Shown here: positions 46,983 to 58,793 of the stretch, in pieces
Position numbering within the stretch: position 1 is the stretch's first letter
How the letters are laid out: each line of letters opens with the position of its first letter
DNA from: Rhynchosporium graminicola
Taxonomy: Eukaryota > Ascomycota > Leotiomycetes > Helotiales > Ploettnerulaceae
Assembly (NCBI GenBank): GCA_900074885.1
Contig: FJUW01000020.1
Coordinates: 550,844 to 614,843 of the forward strand
Direction: 5' to 3'
Length of the DNA: 64,000 nt
Position numbers and translations under genes: made by a program
The notes under the pieces: model-generated
What the model saw: the letters and a program-made list of their open reading frames with translations, nothing else
Database searches by the model: none
What the model was told of the DNA's origin: nothing

Positions 46983-47382
46983 TCTGAGCTCTCGTCGGGG
47001 CAGGAAGTGGAATTAGAACACGTTAAATTGCTTCTGGTGGGTGGCGTATGGTAGACGGGCAGATTGATTTGTTAGCATAAACGGGTATCGACCTTGGTAC
47101 GGCTTTCCTAGGCTGGAAAATTGCCGGGCTATGAAATTGAAAGGACGGAGCATCATATTTGCTTGGTTATTAGACAGAAGGTTTGCATCTGAGGATTTCT
47201 TGATCTTAATTCCAGATCGCTGAAGTGAAGAATATATAGCAAATGAGCAATGATATCTATATGACCCATGGGATAATTGTTAGAGCAACTATAGCCACGA
47301 ATTTGTGACATTTAAATAACTACTTTCACTATCAAACCTTGAGGTCTTGCTTCCTAGCTCTATAAATCTCGCTTCCCCTCGC
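46983..47382. other. Convergent intergenic region (Ddi1 / Rrp8 3' UTRs)
   Basis: The 400 bp between two converging stop codons are AT-rich and lack open frames. They probably hold both 3' UTRs and polyadenylation sites. Confidence 0.55.
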
Positions 47383-49014
47383 CTATCTCAATTTGTAAAC
47401 ACAGGGTTTCAGCACCTTCGCCTCGCTACTAACATGGTCATCCTCTTCCTCGACCGCAGCACTCTTTGGGGCTTTCATCTTCCACGTCGTCTGGCCCTTC
47501 TTAGCAGCAGAAGTAACAAACTTATCAGCACCATCAGGAGCAGGCACGCACTTCCCCTTGATCGGGGCCGTTCCCTTCACAAAACACATCCTCACAAACA
47601 TCCTATTACTCAAATCCACACTACTCTTCTCCCCTCCCTGTCCCTCGCCCCTCAACACGAATCCCCTCTTCCGCAGCACCTCCACGAATGCACTCACATC
47701 CGTCTCGCCGCCTCTATCATCTTGCCCATCGACTTCCACAGCAGCGAACTCATCATCCGCTGCTTCGTCGGCCGCTTTCTTGGCTTTCTTGTCGAGGGGG
47801 CGCTTCTTGTTGCCGACGCTGTGATCGACGATTTTCTTGCCGGCATTAGCGACGCGCCCGAATCGTGATTTGATCTCGGCGATCCAGAGCTCGCCTTTCC
47901 AGCGGAGGATCCGCCATGCTTCTTCAATGAAATCAACCCAATTGGTGCCCATGAGCGCCAGACAGAAGATCGCTATGTCGACACTTCCGTCTTTCAGAGG
48001 CAGGTTGGCGATATCTGCTCTAGTGATTAGAGGGCTTGGAGACTGTAAATCGAAACTGTGGATTTTGAGTTTCAACCTTTTGAGATGTGGCTGTAATGAA
48101 GTAGAGAGTGCTGCATCACCACATCCTAGATCGGCGAGTACGCATGTACCTTCTGTGCGGGGCAGAGCTTGTTCCTTGGTTTTATCGAGCGGATTTCCGC
48201 GTGATGGGCCTTTTATCGTGCCTCGTGAGAGGATCTGCGCGAGGTAGATGTCGACGGGGTTTTCGGGCCAGACTTCGACTTGGCGCCGGAATCCCTCGTG
48301 GTATTCGGTGAACATTTCCGGATTTTCGGCGAAGAGGGAGAGGGAGTGCGCGGAGGGCGTTGTGTAGAGGGTTTGGTTGAGATGGCGGAAGCGGGCGGAG
48401 ATTAGCTTTTGGCGCATGCTGGCTTGGAGGGGTGTAAGTGTTGGTTTAGGCGGTTGAGAGATCGTTTGAGTAGCTGGTATAGATATTTCGTCTGATACTG
48501 GGTCGGTAGTATCTGGAGCTGTGCCATCTGCTATTGCCTTTAGCTTGGCTTTCTTTTCGCGCTTCTTCTCCTTCATAGTTTTGCCCTTCTTGACTCTCTC
48601 TTTCGGCGCCTGAACAACCTCGGAACCTGCGCCTTTGACTTCATCTCCCTCTACCAGGACGCTATCTCTAGACTTCTTCGCATCTTGCGATTCGGTCTCC
48701 TTCTCCTTCAAGTCCACAGAGTCCTCCCCAGCAACTTTCTGCGATTTGCTACCCTTCTTCAGCTTCTTCTCCTTGGGCTTCCCTTCAAAAACAGTCTCCC
48801 ACAACTGCTCAATATTCCCCGCATTCACATCCCCCTTGGAACCTTTCTTCGCGATCTCGGCATTGCGCTTACGCTTTTTACTGCTCTTTTTCGACTCTCC
48901 CTCTACAATGACGTTCGGGTCCGCGTCTGTAGTTTTTGCGACAGCTTTTGCTCCTTCTGGCTTCTCGGCCTTCAGCAGACTCGAGGATACCGACCATCCT
49001 GGAACTGCGAACAT
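47383..49014 (-). CDS. RRP8: 25S rRNA (adenine-N1) methyltransferase Rrp8
   Basis: Rrp8 is a nucleolar SAM-dependent enzyme that makes N1-methyladenosine in 25S rRNA and helps early cleavage of pre-rRNA. This is a single-exon gene of 544 codons. The ATG at 49014 begins MFAVPGWSVSSSLLK, the usual fungal Rrp8 start with the short MF.VPGW motif. The frame is open upstream to 49236 but lacks family resemblance there. Residues about 30-200 are Lys/Glu-rich (nucleolar targeting). The catalytic domain runs from LTPLQASMRQKLISARFRHL through FTEYHEGFRRQVEVWPENP to motif I VLADLGCGDAALS (about residue 293), then IAIFCLALMGTNWVDFI. An inserted Lys/Asp-rich segment (about residues 425-465) separates the last strands. 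The C-terminus after FVRMCFVKG is an extension rich in Lys, Ala and acidic residues. Confidence 0.95.
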   Translation of the reverse strand: MFAVPGWSVSSSLLKAEKPEGAKAVAKTTDADPNVIVEGESKKSSKKRKRNAEIAKKGSKGDVNAGNIEQLWETVFEGKPKEKKLKKGSKSQKVAGEDSVDLKEKETESQDAKKSRDSVLVEGDEVKGAGSEVVQAPKERVKKGKTMKEKKREKKAKLKAIADGTAPDTTDPVSDEISIPATQTISQPPKPTLTPLQASMRQKLISARFRHLNQTLYTTPSAHSLSLFAENPEMFTEYHEGFRRQVEVWPENPVDIYLAQILSRGTIKGPSRGNPLDKTKEQALPRTEGTCVLADLGCGDAALSTSLQPHLKRLKLKIHSFDLQSPSPLITRADIANLPLKDGSVDIAIFCLALMGTNWVDFIEEAWRILRWKGELWIAEIKSRFGRVANAGKKIVDHSVGNKKRPLDKKAKKAADEAADDEFAAVEVDGQDDRGGETDVSAFVEVLRKRGFVLRGEGQGGEKSSVDLSNRMFVRMCFVKGTAPIKGKCVPAPDGADKFVTSAAKKGQTTWKMKAPKSAAVEEEDDHVSSEAKVLKPCVYKLR

Positions 49015-50072
49015 TTTGGAGGGTTGTGGAGGGCTTTTGGTAGAGATGTACTGGTGGGCTCCTGTATTTGAAATTATATTTTTTGGGGAGAAGCTTTGGT
49101 CTGGGCTTTTCTTGACCCACTTTGAACGGGAGCGTCCGTCTTGGCGCATCACTTCGGTTATTCCTCCGCTTGTCAACATTACCTGCAGAGGAAATGTGCT
49201 GGAAGATAAAGGATCTAGCCTTTTGAGGATTATCAACAGAAGAATATTGTATGCTATGTTTCAAGTTTGTTTTATCACTCAGTTAGAGGCAATGGCAGGG
49301 GTATTTGAATGGCACGGAATAGTCAAATGACGGTCAAAGGACGGTTCCGGATATCAATAGTCTATCAAATAGGGAATCACCAGGCGATGGTCTTCAAGTC
49401 AGGAATTTGTCGTTCCTTCCTAATCAAATACTTAGATTAAACACTCAGTTATACCCTTAATATCGGTATCGATGCCGGCTTATCAACTTTCAAAGTAGTA
49501 CTTAAAAGGAGTTGACATTCGGTCGATTTAGCAAAAATACACTCTAGGTAAGCATAGCTCCTGGTACTATCTGGTACCATTGAAGGAGGGTAATTAAATA
49601 CTTGCCCTGCATCTGCTATTCAGTACTATTTTAAGCCTTTTGAATCGTTCCTAACCCTGGAATCTTTCTCCTTTTAAGACTATTCGTACTAAAGAACTAG
49701 TAGAGACCCGTCCCCTGGTGATTCTCTTATTATACCTCCATTTATGTACTGAACCGTCCAGAGACGGTCACTTGACGGTTGTTCTGCGCCTGCGCTTGCC
49801 TGTGAGGTAAAGATTATTATCGAGATATATTTTGTTCTCCAAATCAGGATAGTCAGGTTGGATCATTCCCAAAAGAGGAAGGTTCGTTCAGGTGCTAACG
49901 AGCGAAATTCACACTTCACCTTAAATTCACCTCTGAACTCCAATTGTCGAACAATTCACGTTTATAGTTAGTACATGGAAACTTTTCCCGGTAACTCCGG
50001 TCCCCACGAACTATATATAATAGTTTTTTGACCTCGACAGAACGTGCTTTTATTGATATTACACAACATCAA
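49015..50072. other. Divergent intergenic region (Rrp8 / unrecognised gene)
   Basis: It holds the Rrp8 promoter on the left and that of the gene at 50073 on the right. It is AT-rich, with no supportable gene. Confidence 0.5.
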
Positions 50073-51022
50073 ATGAAACACTGCGAGCCACAACAAATGG
50101 CCTCCGCAACTCCCAACACCTCAGGCGCAACGACTTCTTCCCAGAATGAAGAAAATCCATGGGCGAGAATGCCTCCTCTACATACGATTAAACCAGAAGA
50201 AAGTAAGTGCTTCTGATCACCACCTTTGAGCTTGCCTTGAGAAATGTATGGACATGCACTCGGCGCATATCTGGGAGCTAAGTCGCCGGTATCAGGACCG
50301 CGTTGCATAACATTGCTAACCCCAATCTCTGCATAGTCATCAGATACCAAATCGTCGACTGGTACGTGCAATTCTACTCTGTTTGCCCTGGCTATGAAGT
50401 TCAAGACTTTGCTATATACCCCAAAGGTACAATTGAAAAGTACATACTGACTTTATGTTTCAGGGACCGCAACAATCCTCACCATCCGCGCTATCTCGCG
50501 GGTTGCGTACTCCTGAGGTCTCTGTTCCGACGTGATTATTACTACTGGGTCGGATGCTCGAGTCCCCTCCCCAAAGAAGATGGCAAGAAAGATCCGCCAG
50601 CGATATACTTCAACTCTCCAACAACATCATCATCTGCCGCTTCCTCGTCCACCAGATCGCTTCCGAGTAGCCAAAATCAAGCCGAGAATGATGCCTCAGT
50701 TAACACCGAAGCCAACAAGGAGAACCAGAATCCCAATCTCTACTCAAGAGCTGAAACCAACAACAACCACGATCACCCCACGGTCCCTTCTCAAAGCAGA
50801 GGGGCTTTCGCACCTACTCATCCACAAAGCAGTTCCTCCTCGATTGACTCCCCGTCTACAGCACCCTCGGTTTCTCTTAGCCCTCCATCTTCCAAACTGA
50901 AGAGAGTATTGCATTCAGAGCAACAGGAAGGTCGCAACATACGGAGATACGATAGAGCTTCTATGAAGTCCTGTGGAAGACAGGCTGGTACTGGACCATC
51001 TGTCGAGGCTTATCACAACTAA
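50073..51022 (+). CDS. Unrecognised Ser/Asn/Gln-rich protein
   Basis: Two exons, 50073-50202 and 50337-51022, join in phase (GAAA|GTAAGT ... GCATAG|TCATC) to 272 codons. The N-terminal 45 residues are polar. A compact central part has VDWYVQFYSVCPGYEVQDFA, then YLAGCVLLRSLFRRDYYYW. The last 140 residues are low complexity, rich in Ser, Asn, Thr and Gln, ending with a basic patch (SSKLKRVLHS). I do not recognise a family. A 37-nt GT...TTTCAG segment at 50428-50464 is too short for a normal intron, and reading through it keeps the long frame, so I left it in. A start at 50097 is equally possible. It is divergent from RRP8 and convergent with the helicase gene. It may be a lineage-specific gene. 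Confidence 0.5.
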
Positions 51023-52016
51023 GGACCAATCTCACAGAATCACCGGAACAAGGGCATGGGGACATGGATGGGTAGTAACTCGGGTAGGAACACAGTAGCT
51101 GGAGAGGCTTTGATTTCGAACAAGTCCTAAGCTTTCTCGAATAGCATTCATAGAGTTTCTGGCCAGGATAAATTTCACCGGTAGGATGATCACAGTTGGT
51201 GTAAGGGACGGATAAGATTTGGCAGCGATCGAAGTATACACCTGGCTTTCGAGCGTTTGGGATCGGTTTCTCTGCTTTGTAAAAGGAAATGGAAATTGCA
51301 TAGCTGAATTTTCATAAACGGAGCAATGGGCCGAACGATTGGAAACCCGGATTCACCGAAGGGTATGGGATGCCGGCAGGATATTTTGAGATGGTGAAAA
51401 GAATTGTTACCTATAATTGGCTATGGCATACAGGCTTGGTGTTTAGGGCCTGGATCGGGTTCTCTGCATTTGCCACCGAAGTTTGGACTTGCATAGCTCT
51501 GGAAGTAGGAGCAAGATTCGCCGAAAATACTACATTTCTTGACCGGCCATCTATAACTTGTGATTGTCTTTCTCTTCCACACTCTTCGCATACCTTGTAA
51601 CGATAAGCCCCCCTCGCTTGAATCTAGAAGTTACACAGAACCACGGAGAACCTTGATGTTCGGAAACGGATAGGTGGGAATTGCTTCTTTGTGTCTATAT
51701 AGAGAATTTCCCATATGCATGCTCATTTACTATGCTTGCTGATCAAGTCGATTGACCAAATGCACCCAGAGGGTATATGCCACGAGAACGCTCCTCTATA
51801 ATATGCCCGTATGTATACATTCCCTCGCCCGAAATCTCAAAACACGGTACCGTCCATCCAAGTGCCATTCCACTCCATGCACTGAGACGCCAATAACACA
51901 GTTCCTTCGCGTTCGCTGATCGCTCAATGTTCAGACGGCCTAGCTCCAGCTCCGGCCCCCAGCTCCCGAACTCCAAGCTTGAACGAAAAGAAAAAACTAA
52001 AGAACAAGCGACCAGT
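51023..52016. other. Convergent intergenic region
   Basis: Almost 1 kb between converging stops, with only short overlapping frames. No repeat or RNA gene was noticed. Confidence 0.5.
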
Positions 52017-55000
52017 CTACTTGAAAAGACTCCTCAAATCCTCCAAACGCTTACGAGCAGCCTCAGCTTTGTCAACCCGTCCACGGCCTTCAGAATCCAT
52101 GCTCAAGCTCGCGAGCTTCTTCTTCTTCTCCTGTAGTTCCATCATCTTCTCCTCGAAACTATCATTCATAATGTAGCGAGTCGTCGTGACTTCTCGCTTC
52201 TGTCCTAGACGATGGACTCGATCAACGGCTTGAGCTTCGGCGGCTGGATTGTATTGAGGCTCCATGACGTAGACCTTGCTGGCTGTAGTTAGATTTAGAC
52301 CGAGTCCTCCTGCCATGATGGAGACCAGGATAACGTGAATGGAGGGATCGTCGCGGAAGGCATCGAGAGCTGCTCCGCGTGCAGTACGTGACATCTTTCC
52401 GTCGAGGCGGGTGAAGGTGATGCCATTTTCGTCTAAGGCATGTTGAATTAGATCAAGATGAGCTGTCCAGCCAGAAAAGATAACACTTTTGATCGGAGGC
52501 TCGTCGGACAACAGAAGAGATTCCTCATGAGACATAAGCAGATCTTGGATCAGGGCTTTGGTCTTTGTGTGGGGTCCACTGTAACCGTCCAAGTCTTTCC
52601 CATGCTTTGTATGCCTCGTCTGTACTCGCGATGCTTCCTGGTCATCTAATCCACCTTGTCGAAGCTGGAAGTACGAGAGTCTGATGACCTGATGACAAAT
52701 CTGACAATTGACCTGCGGTTGACCTTGAGCGAATTCTTCCGCGTCGGCTTTGTATCTACCAATGCAACCGTTGCACACAATGTGGAGACAAGGTGTCATG
52801 TGGCCGATTATCTCGTCCTTAATATCGCTCTCTGCATCCTCGTTGGGACCAATCTTGCGCGAACACCAAATGCAAAGATCGCTGTTCGTTTCTCTCATCA
52901 GGTTGTACATATCGTAAGCAACCTTTGCAGATAAAGCAGGCCGATCATCGTCATCGTCACTATCGAGATCAATTGCAGAGTCTTTACTGAGGCCGTCCAT
53001 GACCTTGAGATCTTCCTCGTTGAGTAGATCTCTGCCGTGGGCGCATATGAGTCGGAGTCGAAGAATCGATTGTAAGATGTGGACATAGGATTTGCCACTA
53101 AGTGACTTCTCGTTTTGACCAGTAATAACTTTGATCCTGTCGTGAGCATTCTTAGCGAAGATCTCGTAGATGGTACGCTCCTCCGAGCTGAAGTCAAGCT
53201 TCACAAGATGGTCATGGCGTGGTGGAAGATCGATGCGATCCTTCAATCGTCTCAGAGTGATACTGTCGACGAGTAGTCGGAGTTTGGGTATGATTTCAGG
53301 ATCACACATCTTGAAAGGGGACATGATATACTGGGCAAAGCCACCCTTTTCATCAAAAGGCTTGATGCGAAGAAATGTCATCAGAGCACCGAGGTCCTCC
53401 AGTCGATTCTGTACTGGAGTCCCAGTGACGGCCCATCTCCGGCTTGCTGCAAGACGACAGATTGACTTTGACTGCTGAGTTGACGTTTCTCGAATCATAT
53501 GTGCTTCATCAAGGACAATTCTGAACCAATTCATTTCTTCTAAAGGATAGACACCAGGCTTCTTCTTACTCCGGTTGTTGAACTCGGTAGCAACAGATCC
53601 ATAAGTAGTGATAACAATGTCGAATTGAGCAAGCTTCTGCATGTCCTTGATACGATTCGCGCCGTGATATACGTAGTATTTCAAAGTTCCTGGATTGACA
53701 TGTTGCTTCATTTGCTCCTCCCAATTGGCGATCGTGCTGAGAGGTGAGACCAAAAGAGTAGTCTTGCAATTGATCACAGGAGGAACATGCTCGAGTTTCG
53801 GGAGTGGGACCTTATTCTTTCCTTTACGGGACGGGCAGAGGTCCCTAATATCTTGGGAAGCGCAGGGAGCCAGCTTAGACCAAGCTAGTGCCTCATTATC
53901 AAGTGTCTGTACCACCAAGCTGATGATTTGCAATGTCTTTCCCAGACCCATCATGTCGGCAAGGATACCTCCAAGGACCTGTGGCGGACTCTGAACCTCC
54001 TCTTGGCCAGTAATGACATTGTAATAACTACGTTCTCCTCTTGCCGAGATGTTCAGTCGCCAAAGCGAACTGTTACTCTTTTCATCTGCATCAAAGACAC
54101 GCTCCTTCTCCTTGTTTGTCATGAAATAGAGACCTTGCTTTTGATGGCGAAGGAGCCCAGTTGTGATGCGAGGATCCGCGTTCATCTCCGGCAGATTCTC
54201 AGAGCGCTCTAGAGAGTTAAACATGTCCACGATATCGGTTTTCATCTCCTCCGTGGTCCGCATGACGCTTGCGCGAGCTCCATAGCTCACTTGTCGTGGA
54301 GGAGGTTGTGCTGGCCTTTGGATAGTGTGGGGGTTGTGGAGCTCCATGCCTGCTTCGACGAAAATTGGAGTCCGAAGCCAAAGCTGCTTTTGCGAGAGGT
54401 GTTTGCCAACTGCAAGTGCCCATTTCTTCGGGCCATAGAGAGTGAGATCCAGATCATAACGAAAAGACACACTTGGTGTTCCCGGTGCCAAGTCACCGGG
54501 TCTTCTGCTCCTGGTAAGAATCCTTGCAGCTGTACGAAGGCTATACTGCGAGTCGAGTAATGGGGCAAGGCCGATGGCAGTATTGACATCTATGTTGCCT
54601 ATGACTTCCCGAGTACTGTCTGTGCAATTGATGATTGTATTCTTGTCTCCATATCTTCGTCTGAGGACGATTTTGACCTGTTTACTGAATCAGACAGCTT
54701 TCCATGAGTCGAAGGTCAAGAAGTGTGATATAAGCTGTAGCTTATATACAGGGACTCGGACAAGGTCTCGTTGAGAGAAGGAACAAGAAACTTAGACTAA
54801 CCTGGGGCCAAAACCCATCGCTGACGGCCCTCGTGCCTGGCCTTGGGGTTGGAACCTTGTGTGCAGTAATCTGGGCTCCCTCGATTCGACCATAACAGAC
54901 CTCCTTATCGCCACAGTCTCCAACAAGGGTAACTTCCTCGTCGTCATCAGCTAGGTTGACAGGCCCCGTTCCATTAGCCATGCTCTCCTGTTGACCTTCT

Positions 55001-55677
55001 TTCCTCTTCTCTCTCATATATTCGCCTAACGGACCACCCTTCCCTCCACCATTGAACTCTGCCTTTCGGTGGTTGTCCTGCTCATCGTTGATCTTTCTCC
55101 GCTTCTGAGGTACCATACTTCGGTCCGTAACTTGGTGCATACGCTCCAGCATATTGCCCATGCCTCCCATACCCATACTTCCATCCTTAATCTCGTTACC
55201 GTTTCCATTCGCATTAGTTAAGAAACTACGATCTTCCGTACCATTCTGGGCATCATTGGCATTGTACTGCTGTACTTGAGGTGCCTGATAGACCTGCTGC
55301 GATCCGCCTCCAGGATTATCAAATTGGAATATCTGGGACTGTTGACGGGAAGCATTATTGGCGAAGGACGTCTCCAGAACGGGGCGAGAAGATGTCGAGT
55401 TGTAGCCTCGCGGATTTAAGAGCGAAGCCGGGTCCCAACCCTTTTTTTGTTGCGCAGCAAAAGCAGGAGCGCCATTTGCAGTCGTAGGTATGTTCGAAAC
55501 AGGACTGTAGCCGTTCGAATGACGGTAGCGAGGCTGCGGCGACATCATGCTGTGCGCGGCTGCATGTTGACCGAGGCGAGGCTCTAGATTTCGGGGGCGG
55601 CCTGCTGCTCCATTCGAGGTCGAGCCCGATGGTGAAAGGACTGGCGATGCACCATTTCTATTATTCCCAGGCCTCAT
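52017..55677 (-). CDS. HIRAN-SNF2-RING DNA repair helicase/E3 ligase (Rad5/HLTF-like)
   Basis: Two exons, 55677-54802 and 54677-52017, separated by a 124-nt intron, give 1179 codons. A disordered Asn/Gln/Gly-rich leader of about 250 residues is followed by a HIRAN-like domain spanning the intron (CYGRIEGAQITAHKVPTPRP, then RRRYGDKNTIINCTD and VIGNIDVNTAIGLAPLL). The SNF2 ATPase has Walker A ADMMGLGKT (about residue 536), LLVSPLSTIANWEEQM and the DEAH box VLDEAHMIRE (about 681). A C3HC4 RING follows (CIWCSRK ... CLHIVCNGCIGRY ... CQICH, about 896-955), then helicase C with SVIFSGWTAHLDLI, MAGGLGLNLT and DRVHRLGQKREV. This order is that of HLTF and Rad5, which remodel stalled forks and polyubiquitinate PCNA. 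It could instead be the fungal paralogue of Rad5. It is nuclear. Confidence 0.9.
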
Positions 55678-56510
55678 CTCTGCGATCCGCCGTCGGTCCT
55701 CCCGTTACGATCGCATGCAGACGTTATTTGGTAGATTTGTCTAGCGATTTCGTTTGGCTTTGGTACTCAGGATCAGGTACTGTTGTAAGTCGGTAACTCG
55801 CGCAGGCTACGATAGTGTACAAGGAGGGGCGAGGGTTCTTGCGCCGCAGGGAAGGCATGTACCTTATCAAGTCGTAGTTGCAAGATCCAAAGAAGTGAAG
55901 ACGCGGCTATGGCCACGTAAAGGAAAATCGAAGACGATAGTGCGCAAAAGTGAATGTGGTTGTTGCGCGTATTTGAATTCACGATTGAGACTTTGTCACC
56001 CTCGGTCTTGGGGTGTTGGGCACTCGGATATCGCGCTCAGTGGAATCGTGTAATGTATGTGCTGACTAAGAGCGGCGACAATGCAAGTTGGAATATGGTA
56101 ATATCCCGGGATCCAGAGGAGAGAGTTTTTGCAGGAGTGAAAAAGGGAATTAAGTCGAGTGAACGTGTTTTCGGCGATAAGTTGAAAAACAAATCATGAT
56201 AGAAGGAAGTTTTGCGCATCAGCTGATTGATCGATGAGGTAGGACTGGTTTGTGAGTATCACTTGAGCAACATGATAAGGTTAGGAGGAGCTTCTCGCGG
56301 ATTGGATATTACCTTTCTGTCGATGAACAGAGCCGAACCACAAAAATACCAACGGGCAGTCATGGCTTTCCCAATGCTCTACCCAGTAATTTCGAGTCTC
56401 GGAGATTATATGCTAATTTAACTAGATCTTTATGCAATTCGCATCAACCAACGCCGCTTTGCCCGGAATCCCTTGCTATGATACACCTGAACACTGCCGT
56501 TTCTGTCTCT
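55678..56510. other. Intergenic region upstream of the helicase and downstream of Lsb6
   Basis: It holds the helicase promoter on the left and the Lsb6 3' flank on the right. No gene is supportable. Confidence 0.5.
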
Positions 56511-58793
56511 CTAGCACCATGTAAACACCGGATTCTTACTCTTTACTGTCTCAAGTCGCTCTACGATAACCTTGCGCTGATTGCCCTCCATACCCTCAGC
56601 TGCGGCATAACCTAAATCTCCCTCTAAATCATCATCGTACAACATGGGGCCGCCTCGTCGGCTACGCTGGGAAAAGGAGAACCGTCTCTCACGGCTAGCA
56701 GGAGGTGATCTGGGTGGTCCATCGTAGCTCATACGAGCTCTAGACTGGTTGTATGCTGGACGTTCGGAGAATTTGACCTGGCCATTCTTGCGGCTGTCCA
56801 CTTGGGTGCTGGGGGCTGCAGCCCCTGGAGAATCGACATCCTGGCTTGCTCGTGGGCTGGAGAGGCTGAACCGATGAGGATTTGGTAATTCTGTTGATGG
56901 ACTTGCCAGACCCAGACCAAAAGGATCGGCGGGTTGTGGCGCTGAGGAGTTGGCCGCACTGATATCCATCTCTTCAGCTTCCTGAAGATCCTTGCCAACG
57001 TCAATGTCATGTCGCCTCCGCATTTCTGTGGAGGGGACCCGCATAGGCGTTGCAACCGGAATATCTACAAGGTCATCCCAGACACAAACTCGAGCTCTCC
57101 TGGTCAATTCAAGCGGTCCGTGATCTGCCAGCTTGAGGGTCTCAACCACATTCCAAGCCTGCCCTTTCATGACTGCAATCTGTCTTGCGAACATTCTCTC
57201 TTGGAAATCGGCATCCTGACTAAAAACCTTTCGGAGCTCTAATTGAGTTTCACTCCACCATTGTTTGGATGTCAGAAGCGGCAGGAAGTGGTCCCTAGTC
57301 TTTTGGGAGAAAGGTTGGCCAATAAGTGATACTGGTAAGAAGAGCCAGCCGAAAGGAAAACTCCTCCATGCATCTGGGTGCTTCCATGGCCAGGAAAGAC
57401 TGTTATCAATAGCTCCAAGCGACATCATTGGGACACCGACCCTTGAGGGAGTCGTGGACCTGCTAGTGGCTTCCATAGGCTGTTGAACGCGATATGGGTG
57501 TGCTTCCAAGTTGTCCGTAGAAACAAGTCGTGGCGAACGATCCTCTTCTCGAGGATTCATCTGGACAGGCTCTGAGACAATTGAAACATCCTGGCTCTCC
57601 ATGTCCACTTTGATCATCCAGTTATCTAATCCTCTGTCCGTGTTCCGCATGATGTAATCCAAAATGACCAGCTTTTCGAGTTCTTCCCGGAATGACTGTT
57701 GTAGTGTGTCTGTCCAAACGAATCGTCTATTTCGACCTTCCATTGGGGGCGTAGGGTAATTTTCTCCTTCCTCTTCATCATCTGACCTAGCACCATTCGG
57801 CCTGCAGGTCTCTCTCCAAGGCTTGGTCTTCTTCCTTGGTGCATCTGATGGTCTGTAGCCACCACTTGAATGGTCAGGCCACGGATTCTCTCGTAGAAAG
57901 ATGTTCGCATCCTTAAATCCTTTCAAGAATACTTGGAAGCTGCCTACCTTAGGCGGAAAGGATTTCTTCTTTCTGTAGAAATTCCTGCGTGCCCAAAAGT
58001 CGTAATGGAAGGATTTCGAGGAGAGATGGACGATATCCGTATATGGCACCAAATTTGTCCGTAATCGACAGTCCAAGGTGTATGCAGCAGCCTCGGAGAC
58101 GTAGCTCAAGTTGGGAATCAGGCATGCTCTGCCGAAGAAGCATGGGAACAGATTTCGATGTATCCATTTGTTCCATTTAGGGTTGCCAGCCGCATATGGT
58201 TCCTCGTCCTTAGGCTTGAAGACACCAACAACCTTTCCAGATGTGTTCCGTGCGAAATAACTCCCGGAACTACCTTGTGTAATCATTTTGGGATGCATTC
58301 CTTGCTCGATAGCTATCCGAACACTCTCAACCACCTCCTCGAACTCCGATTTTGACATGCGATCATTATCGACATCTGGCGCCAGTGTTTCCGCAGTCGC
58401 AGGTCGCACTCCATCTGGAGCTTGGAAGACCGAGTGGTGTATCTCAAGCTTTTCCTCCTCTTCTGTCTTCCCCTTAATTTTGTTAATCTTGAACTTCGAA
58501 GCTATTTCGTCTGCCCATCGTTCCAGCCTTGCATTGATAGCTTTGATGTCCACGCCCGAAGAATTGCTCCGCATGCGTCTTCGATTGCGGGGCCTCCTTG
58601 AGATAGTTGGTGATATCTGACCATCTGTATACATACCTCCATGGGCGCGAGGCTGTGTGACAGAGGCATAACGTGGAGCGCCTGCTGGCTGGAGAGAGGC
58701 ATAGCTGTTTGCCAGATCATCGTTCTCAGAATCGGAGTCTTCGGCTTGGGCGATTTGGGCGTAGCCCGTTGTTGCAGGCCTGTCCCTAGGCAT
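56511..58793 (-). CDS. LSB6: Type II phosphatidylinositol 4-kinase
   Basis: It phosphorylates phosphatidylinositol at the 4-OH on endosomal and vacuolar membranes. This is a single-exon gene of 761 codons, starting MPRDRPATTGYAQIAQAEDS. After a disordered, Arg-rich leader the kinase domain begins near residue 155. The nucleotide loop is QGSSGSYFARNTSGKVVGVF (about residue 171), followed by KPKDEEPYAAGNPKWNKW. Next comes the palmitoylation-type FPCFFGRACLIPN, where the usual CCPCCFGR cysteines are reduced to two. The catalytic loop is LDYIMRNTDRGLDNWMIK (about residue 384), and SLGAIDNSLSWPWKHPDAWR holds the metal-binding Asp. The C-terminal 180 residues are disordered and Ser/Pro/Arg-rich. 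Yeast Lsb6 is about 150 residues shorter, mostly for lack of this tail. There is no sign of an intron. Confidence 0.95.
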   Translation of the reverse strand: MPRDRPATTGYAQIAQAEDSDSENDDLANSYASLQPAGAPRYASVTQPRAHGGMYTDGQISPTISRRPRNRRRMRSNSSGVDIKAINARLERWADEIASKFKINKIKGKTEEEEKLEIHHSVFQAPDGVRPATAETLAPDVDNDRMSKSEFEEVVESVRIAIEQGMHPKMITQGSSGSYFARNTSGKVVGVFKPKDEEPYAAGNPKWNKWIHRNLFPCFFGRACLIPNLSYVSEAAAYTLDCRLRTNLVPYTDIVHLSSKSFHYDFWARRNFYRKKKSFPPKVGSFQVFLKGFKDANIFLRENPWPDHSSGGYRPSDAPRKKTKPWRETCRPNGARSDDEEEGENYPTPPMEGRNRRFVWTDTLQQSFREELEKLVILDYIMRNTDRGLDNWMIKVDMESQDVSIVSEPVQMNPREEDRSPRLVSTDNLEAHPYRVQQPMEATSRSTTPSRVGVPMMSLGAIDNSLSWPWKHPDAWRSFPFGWLFLPVSLIGQPFSQKTRDHFLPLLTSKQWWSETQLELRKVFSQDADFQERMFARQIAVMKGQAWNVVETLKLADHGPLELTRRARVCVWDDLVDIPVATPMRVPSTEMRRRHDIDVGKDLQEAEEMDISAANSSAPQPADPFGLGLASPSTELPNPHRFSLSSPRASQDVDSPGAAAPSTQVDSRKNGQVKFSERPAYNQSRARMSYDGPPRSPPASRERRFSFSQRSRRGGPMLYDDDLEGDLGYAAAEGMEGNQRKVIVERLETVKSKNPVFTWC

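Noticed and set aside
50428..50464. 37-nt GTACAA...TTTCAG segment inside the unrecognised gene
   Set aside because: It is shorter than fungal introns normally are. Removing it shifts to a frame with an early stop, while reading through keeps a 272-codon frame.
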